This document shows positions 25,101 through 35,695 of a stretch of 64,000 bases of DNA, one piece after another. The notes beneath the pieces were generated by a model that did no database searches, was not told the DNA's origin, and was given only the letters and a program-made list of their open reading frames with translations. The position numbers were made by a program, and so were the translations under genes. This stretch comes from Larix kaempferi (Eukaryota > Streptophyta > Pinopsida > Pinales > Pinaceae), in the NCBI GenBank assembly GCA_027924585.1, contig BSBM01000636.1:3488001-3552000 (forward strand), written 5' to 3'. The first letter of the stretch is position 1. Every line of letters begins with the position of its first letter.

Positions 25101-25373
25101 AAGGCAATGAAAGAATACATCCAACTTATTGCTCTACTTTGGTAAACCAAGGTCTGAACATACGTGACAAGGGAAGTCATGAAGAGGGATCAAAATGACA
25201 AGGGTGGCCCCACAACTATTGCCCCTTGATGATCCAGCTAAACATATATATATCATCCACCACTGATATACTCTGAGAAACATCTACCTCAAGTGTAAGG
25301 ACTAGGCTCATAACTGGAAATCTGGTCTACCAAAAATAAGTAGTAAATCCCAACTACAAAGTATGTGCTAACA

Positions 25374-26929
25374 GTTCTCAAAGGAATCCTCTCCAAAGAA
25401 TAACCTACTCGTCCTTTAAGGTGCTAAATTCATCAAAATGTGTGCCAAACCTTAGATCCATGAACAAGGGAGATTTACTAGCATAGATCCATGTGCAAAA
25501 TGCTCAAAATAGGCATCAGATCCATAATATGAGGGGATGGACTCATCAACAACCATAATAAGGAGTGGTCAAGCTCAAAATATGTGCCATGAAGAAACAA
25601 TGAATGGAGCGCTCCACATATGTAGCTAGTAAAAAATCATCAATGAATAATCTCATGCTCAAAGTAGTTAAAAAATCCAAGGCGTTCCCTCAAAGAGTTA
25701 ACCAATTGATGGGAATCTGTGTCAAAAGTTGTTATACCCCCCTCCTTGTATCAAGGACTCCTCAACTAAGGGATAATATGTAGATCCATCATAGAAGGAG
25801 TCAACCAACTCACATGCTAGTATAGATCCACATAAATCATCCTCCAAATAGCCTCCTAGATCCATGAAGTAAGGAGGCAACCATTTCCAACAAACCATAA
25901 AAATGTAACCACCCCCCTCTATAAGTGTCAACTCATAGATTCACAAAGTGGGGGGTCAATTCATCAAAATGCAATCATATATCCACGTCAGAGGTCACTA
26001 AATAAGCTCTAGATCCCAAAAGTAAGGGGTTGGCCCTTTAAAATCTACAGTGTGAAGTGATTGAGCCTCAAAAAGTATGCCAACTAGAGAGAACCAAAGG
26101 AGCACTATACTAGAGAGATGGTCAACCATGCCAAGACTTAATCCAAGTGCCAAGTGTCTCCAAATAAGCAATGGTGTTCACATACCAAGGTTCACACCAT
26201 GTCAATCCATATCCAATATAATCGTTGATAGGGCTAAGTCAACATAGAAAAGGATCATCATGAAGATCACTCTACTAAAATAATGAATCAATAGCATCAA
26301 TGCGCTATCGAATTCTAAGAAAGGATACAAGTGCTAGGGTGTTCCTCCAATGAATTCAAGTACCATCCATGATTTCCCAACTGGGGTTTAATAAGGTGAA
26401 GCAATCAAGAACAACAGGCAATGTAATCCCCATGCCTCCAAATATGTGAAAAATGACAAGGAATGAGAGCAGTCTATCTCCTCAAGAGGACAATGACTTG
26501 GAGAATGTCAAATCACCATCAAAACTGTCCATATCATCTAAGGTGCTCATGAACAATGTACCAACATAGCAAATAAGGGACTAGACCAACATATAGATGA
26601 ATGCATGCATGAAGTGGTCATCTAGGTTAGCCATGAACCATGATGAATAAATAAACCATGAAAATAATGGGCATCATCCATAAATATTTACCAATGATGT
26701 CCGTTGGGTAAATTAAAGACCCCTTCAACCCCAAAACTTTGATGTATGTGTGATGAAAATCACAAGCATTGTCCTGAAAATCACAAAAAAATGCCCTCAT
26801 ACAATATGAGGTGTAACAAACTCCACACAAAATCTTAGAAAATATGACGGAAATGAGTGATAGAATGAGAGAAAATAGAGTGAAAGAGTGTTTTATTCTA
26901 TCGAAAAACCCTAGCCATGACTTATTTTC
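25374..26929. repeat. Degenerate repeat-like noncoding region
   Basis: No gene is recognised. The stretch repeatedly uses phrases such as 'agatccat', 'catcaaaatg', 'ccaaactcat' and 'gtcaactcat' at intervals of very roughly 80-100 bp (25430-26050), suggesting an old tandem array or LTR interior. At 26640-26830 a minus-strand open frame exists without recognisable domains. Confidence 0.35.
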
Positions 26930-27410
26930 CCTTTTGGAAACTTCTCTTGGTTCCCATAAGACAAAAAAAAATGCTTAAGTGCATGGGAGCGCTTGGGGAG
27001 CATTTTTTGGGTGTCGGGACTCGGGAGTGGCACTTCCAAAGCATTTTCCACAATGGAAAGGTTTTCCTTACATCCTCCAAGAACATGCTCCCAAAAACAC
27101 TCTTGGAAGGGAGCAATCTAGAAGCATGCTTCCAAAAAATGTTCTCAAGAGGGAGCGATCCAAAAGCACACTTCCTAGGAGTTGTTCTCTCGGGGCGTTT
27201 TCCATAGGGACAAGGTGTGCCCTAAATCCTCCAAGAGCACACTCCTCTACTAGAGATAAATCTGGAAGCACGCCAAAAATGGTCCTGGGAGGGAGTGATC
27301 TAAAAGCATGCTTTTGAGGGTGCTTCCAGGTCATTCCCTCTTGAAGCATGCTTCGACAGTGAACAGAGCTGGGGAGTGGGTGCTTCTCTGTAGTGTAGGT
27401 ATAGTCCAAG
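26930..27410. repeat. Array of GGGAGCG and AAGCATGCTT motifs
   Basis: The segment repeats a ~45-90 bp theme. A purine half (gggagcg, gggagtg, or gggagcaatc) alternates with a palindrome-like AAGCATGCTTCC or AAGCACACTTCC. Copies lie near 26985, 27105, 27155, 27290 and 27335. GCTTCC and GGGAGCG are also the subterminal motifs of hAT-A at 41820-42090 and 53665-53720. It may be the end of a third hAT-type element. Overlapping open frames on both strands are by-products of the repeat. Confidence 0.5.
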
Positions 27411-28094
27411 CTTCCTATTAAAAGGATTAGCTTAGTTGCAAATTTTGAGCACCTTCATCTTCAACTTGCTTCTACATGGATGGCCAATGGAAGCACCATT
27501 TTACATGTTAGAGAATTTTATACCATTTTATGTGCGTTGGTGTTTCATGAATGCCAAAATGACCTTTATAAAAAGAAGAGTGAGATTCATCGAGAAGAAG
27601 AAAACAAGATAGTTCCAAAAACCCAAAGTTGATTTAGCTTATACAACAACTCATATCTAATAGAGTAGTCTAAGAAAGGGGTGGTTAACCGCTGTGAGTT
27701 GTTGGATGGATTTCTAAGATTGGACTATAGTAAAAATAAGTGGAGTAATTGAGGTAGGTGAGATGTATAAATATAATACATCTTTGATTAACTTTCCTAT
27801 GACTACATCTCATCAAACATGCAAAGCTTGCAACACTTGAATTTTTAATATATAAGGAAAGTGTAACCACCAATATTCCCTTGTGACACTTGGTAAAATA
27901 TCTTGACAAGATTCTATCCCACAAGAATCTTCGTGGCACTTGTAACCATCCTTTCACTCTTATGAACCTTATTTCAATTCTACAACTAAACCTAATAAAT
28001 AAGCATTAATCCCCACACTCCTACTTAAAAGCTATTTACAAAATTTACAACCATTTTTCTACGTTTTGATATGAACTCTCAATGATTTTAATTA
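27411..28094. other. Unassigned sequence
   Basis: AT-rich; I see no domain, RNA gene or element terminus in it. A minus-strand frame at 27685-27957 has no recognisable motif. Confidence 0.4.
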
Positions 28095-28300
28095 ATAATA
28101 TTATGATGGCCTCATCATGGTGGTCACAAGACTTGACAATAGGCTGGATAATATGAGACAACCACAGAGGAAGAAATCAACATGAGAGAAGTTGAATAAA
28201 AATATCAACGATGTGTGTTGCTAACAACTCAAGGCTATTCTTGAGGAACTCAGCTTTCAGATTTTCAATGTCTGCTGTTTTGCAAGAATTAAGTTTAAAG
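28095..28300 (-). pseudogene. LINE reverse-transcriptase linker fragment
   Basis: The minus-strand translation contains ADIENLKAEFLKN, then a stretch with ATHIVDIF. After a stop it continues with HIIQPIVKSCDHHD. This is the order found in plant LINE open reading frame 2 just before the reverse-transcriptase core ('...G.KAEFLK...IF...', then 'I.PI.KSGD'). The piece has a stop in between and no YADD core, so it is a dead scrap. Assignment is by motif order only. The adjacent 28300-28890 has nothing I can name. Confidence 0.55.
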
Positions 28301-28890
28301 ATATGTCTGAGTACCATATGGTCAATGAACAAATGACATGCTGGACGAATAGCTGTGATTAAGATTGGGAGTGGACTGATGGTTAGGAACATTATGGAGG
28401 AAGCAAAAGTAATCCAACTATGAGGATCAGAGATAGTACAAGCGGACTTCTTAGGAAGGAAGACTCATCGGAAAACTTAATTTTGAATCTATGCATACTC
28501 ACTAATTCTTCTTTTCTCCAATATCTGTGTGCAGAGAAACCTCCTGAATTACAAGAAATCTCTTCGACATCTAACTGTTATCTTCTAGGTGTGCTGATGT
28601 GGCAATTTCCATGGCTATAACATTCTCCAGGACTGATCTTGTAAACACCCCTAATGGAAAAATAATAACATGAAACTACGACTCTTCCTGTAATTCCTTC
28701 AACTCCTACTATGTGACTAAGCAATTAGATACATTCTTATACAATAAGCACCCTCTTAATCAAGTCTCGATATTTCAAAGAAATCTAAATTTGGACAATG
28801 CCCCTTGAGAAACCCAGTCAAATAGTGCAAGTAAGCCCAATTATCTCATGGTTTCTCTGAAATCCTCTATAGAAATATTATTATAGACAT

Positions 28891-29220
28891 TGTTAGAATG
28901 CTTCGGTGTCCCGTTTAGTTAGAATTATAAATAGAGGAATGTAAAAATTGAATTGAAGTTTTTTTTCAATAGAGTAGAATAGATATTTATTATTATAGAT
29001 AAAAGGAGCGGGTGCAACACTAGGACTTCCCAGGAGGTACTACTCTAGTCTCTAGCACAAGTGCCAAGTGCCAACTACAGAGTTCTACTATCCTATCACT
29101 GCCAAGTGCCAACAATTTACTATACAAAAGTTTCTAAATACCCAAAGCATTCCAGAATAGGGATTCTCTCCTGCAAGCCTCTTGCCTATGTCTGCCTATG
29201 TTGCAACAATGGTTACAACA
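28891..29220 (+). mobile_element. Possible small solo LTR
   Basis: This has a TGTTAGAATG start, a TATAAATAGAGG box at about 28928, a poly-T/poly-A region, an AATAGA-type stretch near 28970 and a possible GGTTACAACA end. That is the outline of a ~330-bp Ty1/copia LTR. The flanking pentamers (gacat, ctaac) do not match, so the end is uncertain and it may be longer or truncated. Confidence 0.3.
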
Positions 29221-29409
29221 CTAACTCGAGGCATTTTGCATGTTGCTAAAAATTGAACATTAAGTTGAATGAAACCCAACACCTTGCACAGAGACAAATA
29301 AATAATGGTATCCAGGTTGACTAGCATACACATGAACCGGCATATTCATATACATTAAAAAATTTCAAATAATGTAGGTAACTCAATTACACAATTCAAA
29401 GATACATAC

Positions 29410-29481
29410 AGGTCAATGAGGTTCTTCAAACTTCCAATGAAGTCTGGTATTCTTCCTGTAAATTCATTAGCAGAAGCCCAC
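29410..29481 (-). CDS. LRR exon of an LRR receptor-like kinase (subfamily VIII-2 type)
   Basis: The minus-strand 72-bp open block encodes WASANEFTGRIPDFIG followed by SLKNLIDL. It has a perfect splice frame: CAG before its first G and CT|GTATGT after it, phase 2 at both ends. In plant LRR-VIII receptor kinases (the At1g56130/At1g53430 group) single LRRs are encoded by 72-bp phase-2 exons, and the repeat following 'GEIPSTF' typically reads 'WASDN.FTG.IPDFIG'. Such receptors sit in the plasma membrane with extracellular LRR and malectin domains. No downstream LRR, malectin or kinase exon was found toward 28 kb, so the piece may be a remnant or part of a gene with very long introns. Confidence 0.75.
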
Positions 29482-29646
29482 CTGCATCCCAAAACCAGAG
29501 AAACATTATCCAAACACATTCATCTTACTACATGTTGCAGAACAATTTTCCAAAATGTGGAACTCAGTTTGTGATCTGTATACCAAAAAACGTAGAGAAA
29601 GAACAACTGACTAATACTGTCCAGAATAATAGGAACCAAAACTCAC

Positions 29647-29718
29647 AGCTTTTGCAAATTTTGTAGCTTTACAAAAGTGGATGGAATCTCTCCATTTACT
29701 CCTGCAGTATTCATGTAC
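29647..29718 (-). CDS. LRR exon upstream of the previous one, same receptor-like kinase
   Basis: The minus-strand 72-bp block encodes YMNTAGVNGEIPSTF followed by VKLQNLQKL, an N-terminal-side LRR of the same family. It starts after a polypyrimidine tract and ACAG, ends CT|GTGAGT, and is phase 2 like its neighbour. The 165-bp intron between the two exons is of ordinary size. Reading frame, splice sites and LRR order all agree, and there is no stop, so this pair could still be functional. The gene orientation is minus, so earlier exons should lie above 29.72 kb; only a weak candidate is seen near 30.23-30.32 kb before the gypsy insertion at ~30.33 kb. Confidence 0.75.
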
Positions 29719-30225
29719 CTGTTTGATAGAAATAGAGGACAAAACTTCAACTTCAGAATATCTGGAATGATTTCTAAGGTTCTATATAATGAGAAACACA
29801 AAGCATAATTTTGATAAATTTTGATTCCCACAACTCACAAGCATCTAACAATAGAAAACTAGGAATTTGTTGGCAAGTCACTGATTATTTATGAACCAAA
29901 GGTAGGCCATTGAAGCAATATATCTTTGACAATAAAATCAAGTGACATACTTTACCAGTAATAGTAAATATATCTTCAGAAGGACAATGGCCTAATCAAG
30001 TGACCTACTTTACCAGTAATCGAGTGATATTCATTAAAAAATTTGATATTCTTTTTAAATTTCTTAAATGGATGCCTCATTACAAATAATAGAGTTGCAC
30101 TTCTTATGTCTTTGAGAGTGGACAAGGAACATTTATTTTTCCATTCGCTGGATTGAGTCATTTATATCCCATATTAATACAGAACTTTACAGTAAATATA
30201 TGAGCAACAACTATAGGACTTTACA

Positions 30226-30318
30226 TATCTAAGTTCAAGCTTTAAATAAATATCCTTATATAATGTTGGACTACTTCCAGAAAATCTAAAATCGCTACCA
30301 CCAAAATCTTGTAGAGAT
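30226..30318 (-). pseudogene. Possible degenerate third LRR exon
   Basis: The minus-strand frame reads SLQDFGGSDFRFSGSSP followed by LYKDIYLKLEL. This loosely fits the LRR that precedes the GEIPSTF repeat in LRR-VIII kinases ('...FGSNNFSG.LPPELG....LE.L'). Position and orientation are right, but the match is weak and the splice sites are unclear. Confidence 0.2.
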
Positions 30319-30432
30319 GTGATATATATTTGGATTCTATGCATTGGTGTTTTATTACATGCATAAGGTTATGAATTTCTTCCTATTCTGTTTATCTTCT
30401 AAGGTGCCTACAATAAGGAAAAACCCAAAACA

Positions 30433-31700
30433 ATGCAAAGAAGGCGAACTAGAGGAAAGTATAACTCGTGACTCCACAACACGCCTCTACTAGTGAACCC
30501 ATATCGAGATTCCAATAGGGAATTTTATATTAAAGAAGCGCAATGAACTCAGATGTATACCTCTCTTGCATTCAAACCTTAAAAGAGTTAACCCAAGCTC
30601 CAAAAGTTAAATGAGGCTAATGATGAGTGGGAATCATCATCCCAGTATGAGGGTGACTTTGAATATGATTATGGGTATGAACCTGAATATCTAGAACATT
30701 ACGACACCCATGACTTTCCTCATCAGTCTAAGGTCGAACCTTCTAAAGTAGTTGTCCAAGTTTCCTTGAGCGAGCTAGTGAGTAAACTTGAATCTATATA
30801 TCAACCCCAGCTAAGGCATTGTCAAAAATATAGATGGTCGAAGACTCCAATGGTCCTCTTGATTTCTCAGAAATAGTTGGATTTCCAAATGAAATCCCTG
30901 ATGGAGCATATGAAAGATTACCTATTTTTAGAGGGGATAATGGGGAATCTGCTAGTGAGCACCTTAATCGGTTTTGGGTGGCCATATGGGGATTTGGTGT
31001 AGAACATGAAGATATTTGTATGAAATTATTTGCTGCTACTTTAAATGGGAAAGCCAGTGACTGGTATCTAAATATAAGAACTGGAAGTATCACGGGGTAT
31101 GATCTTTTCTAGCGAAAGTTCTTAGGTAAATGGGGGAAAACCATTGATAAAATTCTCAGAAGGTAAATCATGTGATGATTATGTTATTGAAAATCATTTT
31201 GATGAGGATGATTGGGATGTTAATGATAAAATGGCCAATGATCTCCCTTGTTACTTGGATGGAGTCTCTACCCAAGCAACTGTTCAAGTCTCCCTGGGTT
31301 AGCTTATGAATGAGCCTTCAATAAACGGGAATGTCAGAGTATCTTAGGAATAATCATTCAAAACCTCAATCAGAAATCGAAAGAGATGTTCATCAAATCA
31401 TCCTAAATAGTATATCGTCACTTCCTGAAGAAGGCGCAGATGATAACTTCTTTATGACCCACGGGTGGGAATCCACTGATCACCATCAAGAGCTCCATGA
31501 TCAATATTTAGGTGATTCCTCAGAAGAAACATCAGTAGTTGAGGAATCCATTTGGGAGACCTGTTATCACATTTATAGTTGTTGGGCTACTATGAGTTCA
31601 ACACTAGTTTGTCCTAAGGCAGAGCCAGTCCTTTACATCTGAGTTCCACACCAATTTGTCCTAGGGAAGAGCCAGCCCTTTACATCTGAGTTGAGCATTC
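30433..31700 (+). pseudogene. Ty3/gypsy gag remnant
   Basis: An ATG at 30433 opens a frame with early stops. The best part (30834-31110) reads IFRGDNGESASEHLNRFW, followed after a gap by LFAATLNGKASDWYLNI and RTGSITGYDLF. This is the retrotransposon gag core (pfam Retrotrans_gag layout: a G..gE....HL..F start, a LF..tL.GkA..WY middle and a gSI.sw..L end). The upstream acidic section with 'VVVQVSLSEL' is in another frame, so at least one frameshift is present, plus stops. A further open piece (31331-31642) follows. A ~45-bp direct repeat ('ttgtcct..gagccag..ctttacatctgagtt') sits at about 31607-31690. No pol is present. Confidence 0.7.
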
Positions 31701-34700
31701 ATGTTCCATCATGATCAGTGGAAGAGTACATACAGAGGCAGCTAGCCTATGTGGAGCGGTATTATCAGTACATCCTTGTCATTTCTGAGCCCTCTTCATG
31801 ATCCTGGAGGGATATTTGTTAGACTATGGTTCATCTAGCAGAGCAGGCAGCTGATATGTTCTTCCTTTCCCACGAGCATTCAGATTTGATCTTCATTGCA
31901 GAGAGAGGTATATGACTGAGCAGGTATACAGGTTGTATTTGGGTATTATTATTTGTCTCTCTTATTGATATTATTAGCTTTGACTTAACATGGTGACTAG
32001 CAGTGGTGATCTTATTATGTGTTGCTATTATGAACTTGTTAAGTGTAAATGTATGATCCTAAATGTAAGACTTTTTCATATGCTCATTCGTATTACCTAC
32101 CTAATATAGACTTAGCCTTTCCCTTGTTATGTGTGGCACCACTTCTCATGTCTCCGTGCATCCAGTATCTTTCATCCTTTGATTTGATCCCTGACTTGTG
32201 ACTTTGACTTGTGAGATTGAGGAGCTATCCCCCAATTTGACCTCTGTATTTGATAGACTCCATGTTGTTTTGTGTCTCGGCTCTGAGTTGTGCAACAAAA
32301 CTTGTCAAAACCTTGACCCTTTTGGGCCGAAAGAACCCATCAATGTTGAGTCCTGAGCCTAGGTGGGTTGGGATTCTGAAGCCTTGACCTCTCTGGTCGG
32401 TTAACCCCGGTGTCTGGTCTTGATTGTGAATGATTCCCGCCAGTTGATCCCATGCTTCGCTTCAGGACCAGGAGTACTCGCTGGTGTTGTGACATGAGCT
32501 AAAACTGGCCAATTTCCCGAGTAGTGTCACCTAGACTTGAAGCAAGTGATCCTGTCGTCATTACATGCATCAATATAATTTGCTATATCCAAAGAAATGA
32601 AAGAATGCAAATTAAATTAAATGCAAAGACCCTAGATGAAAGTTGCGAATAGTTGTGCTTTTCAACACATGTAAAATCGTAAGAGTGTCATGTTATCACA
32701 TACATTGTAGCTGGGGCTACCATGATGTAGTCCTGATTTTTTCATCCCATTGACCCAGTCCTGTGGTTGAGATGAGCATATTTTTCAGCAGTGATCTATA
32801 TTTTGAGCCAGCAACAGCAATATGTCCCCTTGTCATGCCTGAGCTTACATGACCCTGTTATCACACAACTTGTAGTTGTCCCAAAAAGGTGATCCTATCC
32901 AGGATGGTAGAGGTGATGAACAACTAAAGAGGTGACCCAAGAGATGCCACGATTCCCAAGGTAAATGGTTGTCGTGTTAACCGAGGCACTCTTCACTTTA
33001 AATCTAGCATAAGCAAGACTAAGGGGGAGACCCTAGCTAACCAATGAAGGCTATCGAACCTACTCTAGACCTCCTAGGGAAATGTGAAGCTGACAGAGGA
33101 AGAGATCAAGAGTGGATGGATCTAGATCTAGATAATATAAGTGGACACATGGAGTTGGGGTTTGGTTGAGGAGGCTTATAGAATGGACAAATGCTGAACC
33201 AATGAAATGATTATACCACTTATGAAGTTAGAGATGTAGATCTAGATAGATCTAATGCCAATCAAAACAACCCAAGTGGGGCCCACCCTTAAATTAAGGA
33301 AATTGAGTAAAATGGGGTCCATAAGGTGAAATTAAGGTACAAATGGCACTAGAAGGTTGTCTAAGCAATGGATCTGAAGTTTACAAGAAAAAATAGCACA
33401 ACCCAAATGATAGATCTAGAAAAATGCATAAAACCCACAAGTGCGTCCCCTTCAAGAGATGATCAATGTCGTAGATCGGGGGTCAAATAGAGTCAGATTT
33501 CAACCAAAATTTAGTTATGAGGTTCTTTAATTAATTTAGAAGTGGGTTTTATGTTTTAAGCCCAGATAATCGCCAAATCTATCAGATCTAAAATTTAAGG
33601 GTTTGAACAATTAGAGTTTTAAGTGACCAATGGGTAAAATGCATGGAAATGAATACGTACCTTGTAGATCTTACCTCAAATGCTTGCGGCTGCCAAGTAC
33701 ATCGATGATGCTTGCATTTAGTTACAATTCCAAGCTAGATCCAAGTGATTCCAAGCAAGTTGTCCTAGCCGAAGGAGGAAAAACGTCCTCTTTCACCTGC
33801 AAACCAAACTACATACGTGAGATTTGATCCACAGATAAAACAAGATTTATGCACGACATATCAAAAGAAGCAAATCAATGGACAAAGCACAATTGAAAAA
33901 CTCCCTTCAAGATGAAAACGTCATGCCCAAGGAGGATGTGGGAAACCCCTGCAATCTTTCCTCAAGGCAATTCGCACCCCTGCAACTAGTGAATTCGGCC
34001 TCCCTCTGTAGCTGTTGAAAACCACTTGTAAACAACTTGGATGTCTAAATCAAAAGATGTATAATCATGTACAAGAACATTCATCAAAGCATGAGAAGTA
34101 GATCTACAAAATAATATTTTATTCCAGTCGTTATCACATCCATAGTAGCTGAGCTACCATGATTGCACAACAGTTATCTACATATTTTTGAGCTTTTCCT
34201 TTACACAGTTCCAACGAGATCAGCTATGATGAGCAGTATTATTTGTGATCAATCACACATCATAGCAGCACTATATCAGACATGCAGTAGACCTTATGCC
34301 AAGGATGAGCCTCTTAACCTCAGATTTGATGACTGAGATGACCTTTTATCCCATACAGATGCAGTGCAGTGTTTGTAGCTTCAGTAGCAGTGTTCTCAGT
34401 GGTTACAGTTGGTCCAAACAGCAAATGTAGGTATATGGCCCAGCAGGTATATTTGTGCATTGGTTTTATTATCTTGCTCTTTTGGTCATTTTGATAGCTT
34501 GACTTAGTATCTGGTAATCATGATTTGGAAGTATATCTATGCAAAATGAAATTGATTGTTAATGATTATCTAAATGGTTGTATTACTTGCACTTAGAAGC
34601 TCCTGTGTTATACTCGTTGGTTTTACCCTCTTAGGAGTGCTTAGGAGTGTGGACATGATCATTCCCACCTTTATGGCTTGCTAGCTTAGGCACCACTTTC

Positions 34701-35029
34701 ACTTTCCCCATCCATCCATTATCTTTCCCACTTTTGGATTCTACCCTGACTTACACCTCAGCCTGTGATGTGGAGGACCTCCCCACTTTTGCCTCTGTGT
34801 TGGATAGCATCCATGTTACTTTGTGTCTCGGCTCTGAGTTGGCAACAAAAACTTACCTTTGGTGAGTTGGATTCTATACCTTGATCACTCTAGTCGGTTG
34901 CCCCGATATTTGGTTTTGATTGTGTAAGTCCCCATAGCTGTTTGAGTTGTGTTGGCTAAAACCTAAAGCAAATAATACTATCATCATTTACATGTGGAAA
35001 TTAATGTTATATCTTGTGAAACTATATTT

Positions 35030-35280
35030 GAAATTTCATTAAGAAACACCTTGGATGAGAGCTTGAGTAGTTGTGTTTTTAAACACATGCAAAATCCCCA
35101 AAAGGGTTGTCAAATGAAATATAATGGAAACTTGAAAGCACCCTCGATGAAATCTTTAGTAGTTGTGCTTCTAAGCACAGGTGAAGTCCCCAAAAGGGTT
35201 GCCAAATAAAATGATTTGAAATCTTAAAACACCCTGGATGAAAGCTTTAGTAGTTGTGCTTCTAAGCACAGGTCAGCTTG
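35030..35280 (+). repeat. Tandem ~92-bp repeat with hairpin core in U3 of B-h
   Basis: About 2.7 units begin 'caccttggatga', 'caccctcgatga' and 'caccctggatga'. Each has a hairpin: GTGTTTTTAAACAC at 35073, then TGTGCTTCTAAGCACA at 35164 and again at 35255. Related single or double copies lie in the U3 of B-f, B-g and B-i. Confidence 0.75.
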
Positions 35281-35687
35281 CATCATTCAGTGGGGTCCAC
35301 ACACTCTTCGGGTTGTCATTTGATATATTCTTCTCTCAGTTGAGGGGGCCACGATTTGATCATTTAGTCACTTGGACATGTTATTGAGTCATATGTTATA
35401 TCATTGTGCTATGGGATGATGCTAGTGAAGGAAAATAAGACCTCCTAGCCCCACCATGTGCTCCTAGTCACTTGTCCTTGTCATCTTGTGTGGTACACAC
35501 TTGTCCTAGTCACTTATCATGTGTTATATTTCCCCTAGGACGTCTTAGTGAAGTGCGCCCTCCCTCTATAGTGAGTTGATCCATGTTATATTGTACCGGC
35601 TCATCTTAGCCGTTGATTGTATTATTTTATCTTTTGATCTCCACCACTCATTTTGAAAAGTGGTTTAGGGTTTTGGTCTCTCTTATC

Positions 35688-35695
35688 CTATTTAA
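35688..35695 (+). promoter_or_regulatory. TATA-like box of LTR copy B-h
   Basis: TATTTAAG in a context ('ctctctt..cctatttaag.gaga.acccc') shared by B-f (57174), B-g (minus, 37064-37073) and B-i (minus, about 49303-49312). It lies ~55 bp upstream of AATAAA. Confidence 0.6.

Larger units (their letters stand above)
18211..25373 (-). mobile_element. Family B LTR (copy B-d), interrupted by A-f
   Basis: Segments 18216-18821 and 23097-25373 follow the family B order. They include the 'ttccctgcaaa' part next to 18230, the block 'ccaagagccaaaattcc' followed by a decayed TATA region at 18600-18700, U3 sequence after the A-f insertion, and a decayed version of the conserved 'gccgagacac' block near 24680. 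The end at 25373 reads (minus strand) TGTTAGCACATACTTTG, a degraded B start. It is old and divergent compared with B-g. Confidence 0.55.

Noticed and set aside
26917-27409. Four overlapping ~100-residue frames on both strands
   Set aside because: They arise from the tandem GGGAGCG/AAGCATGCTT array; no domain.
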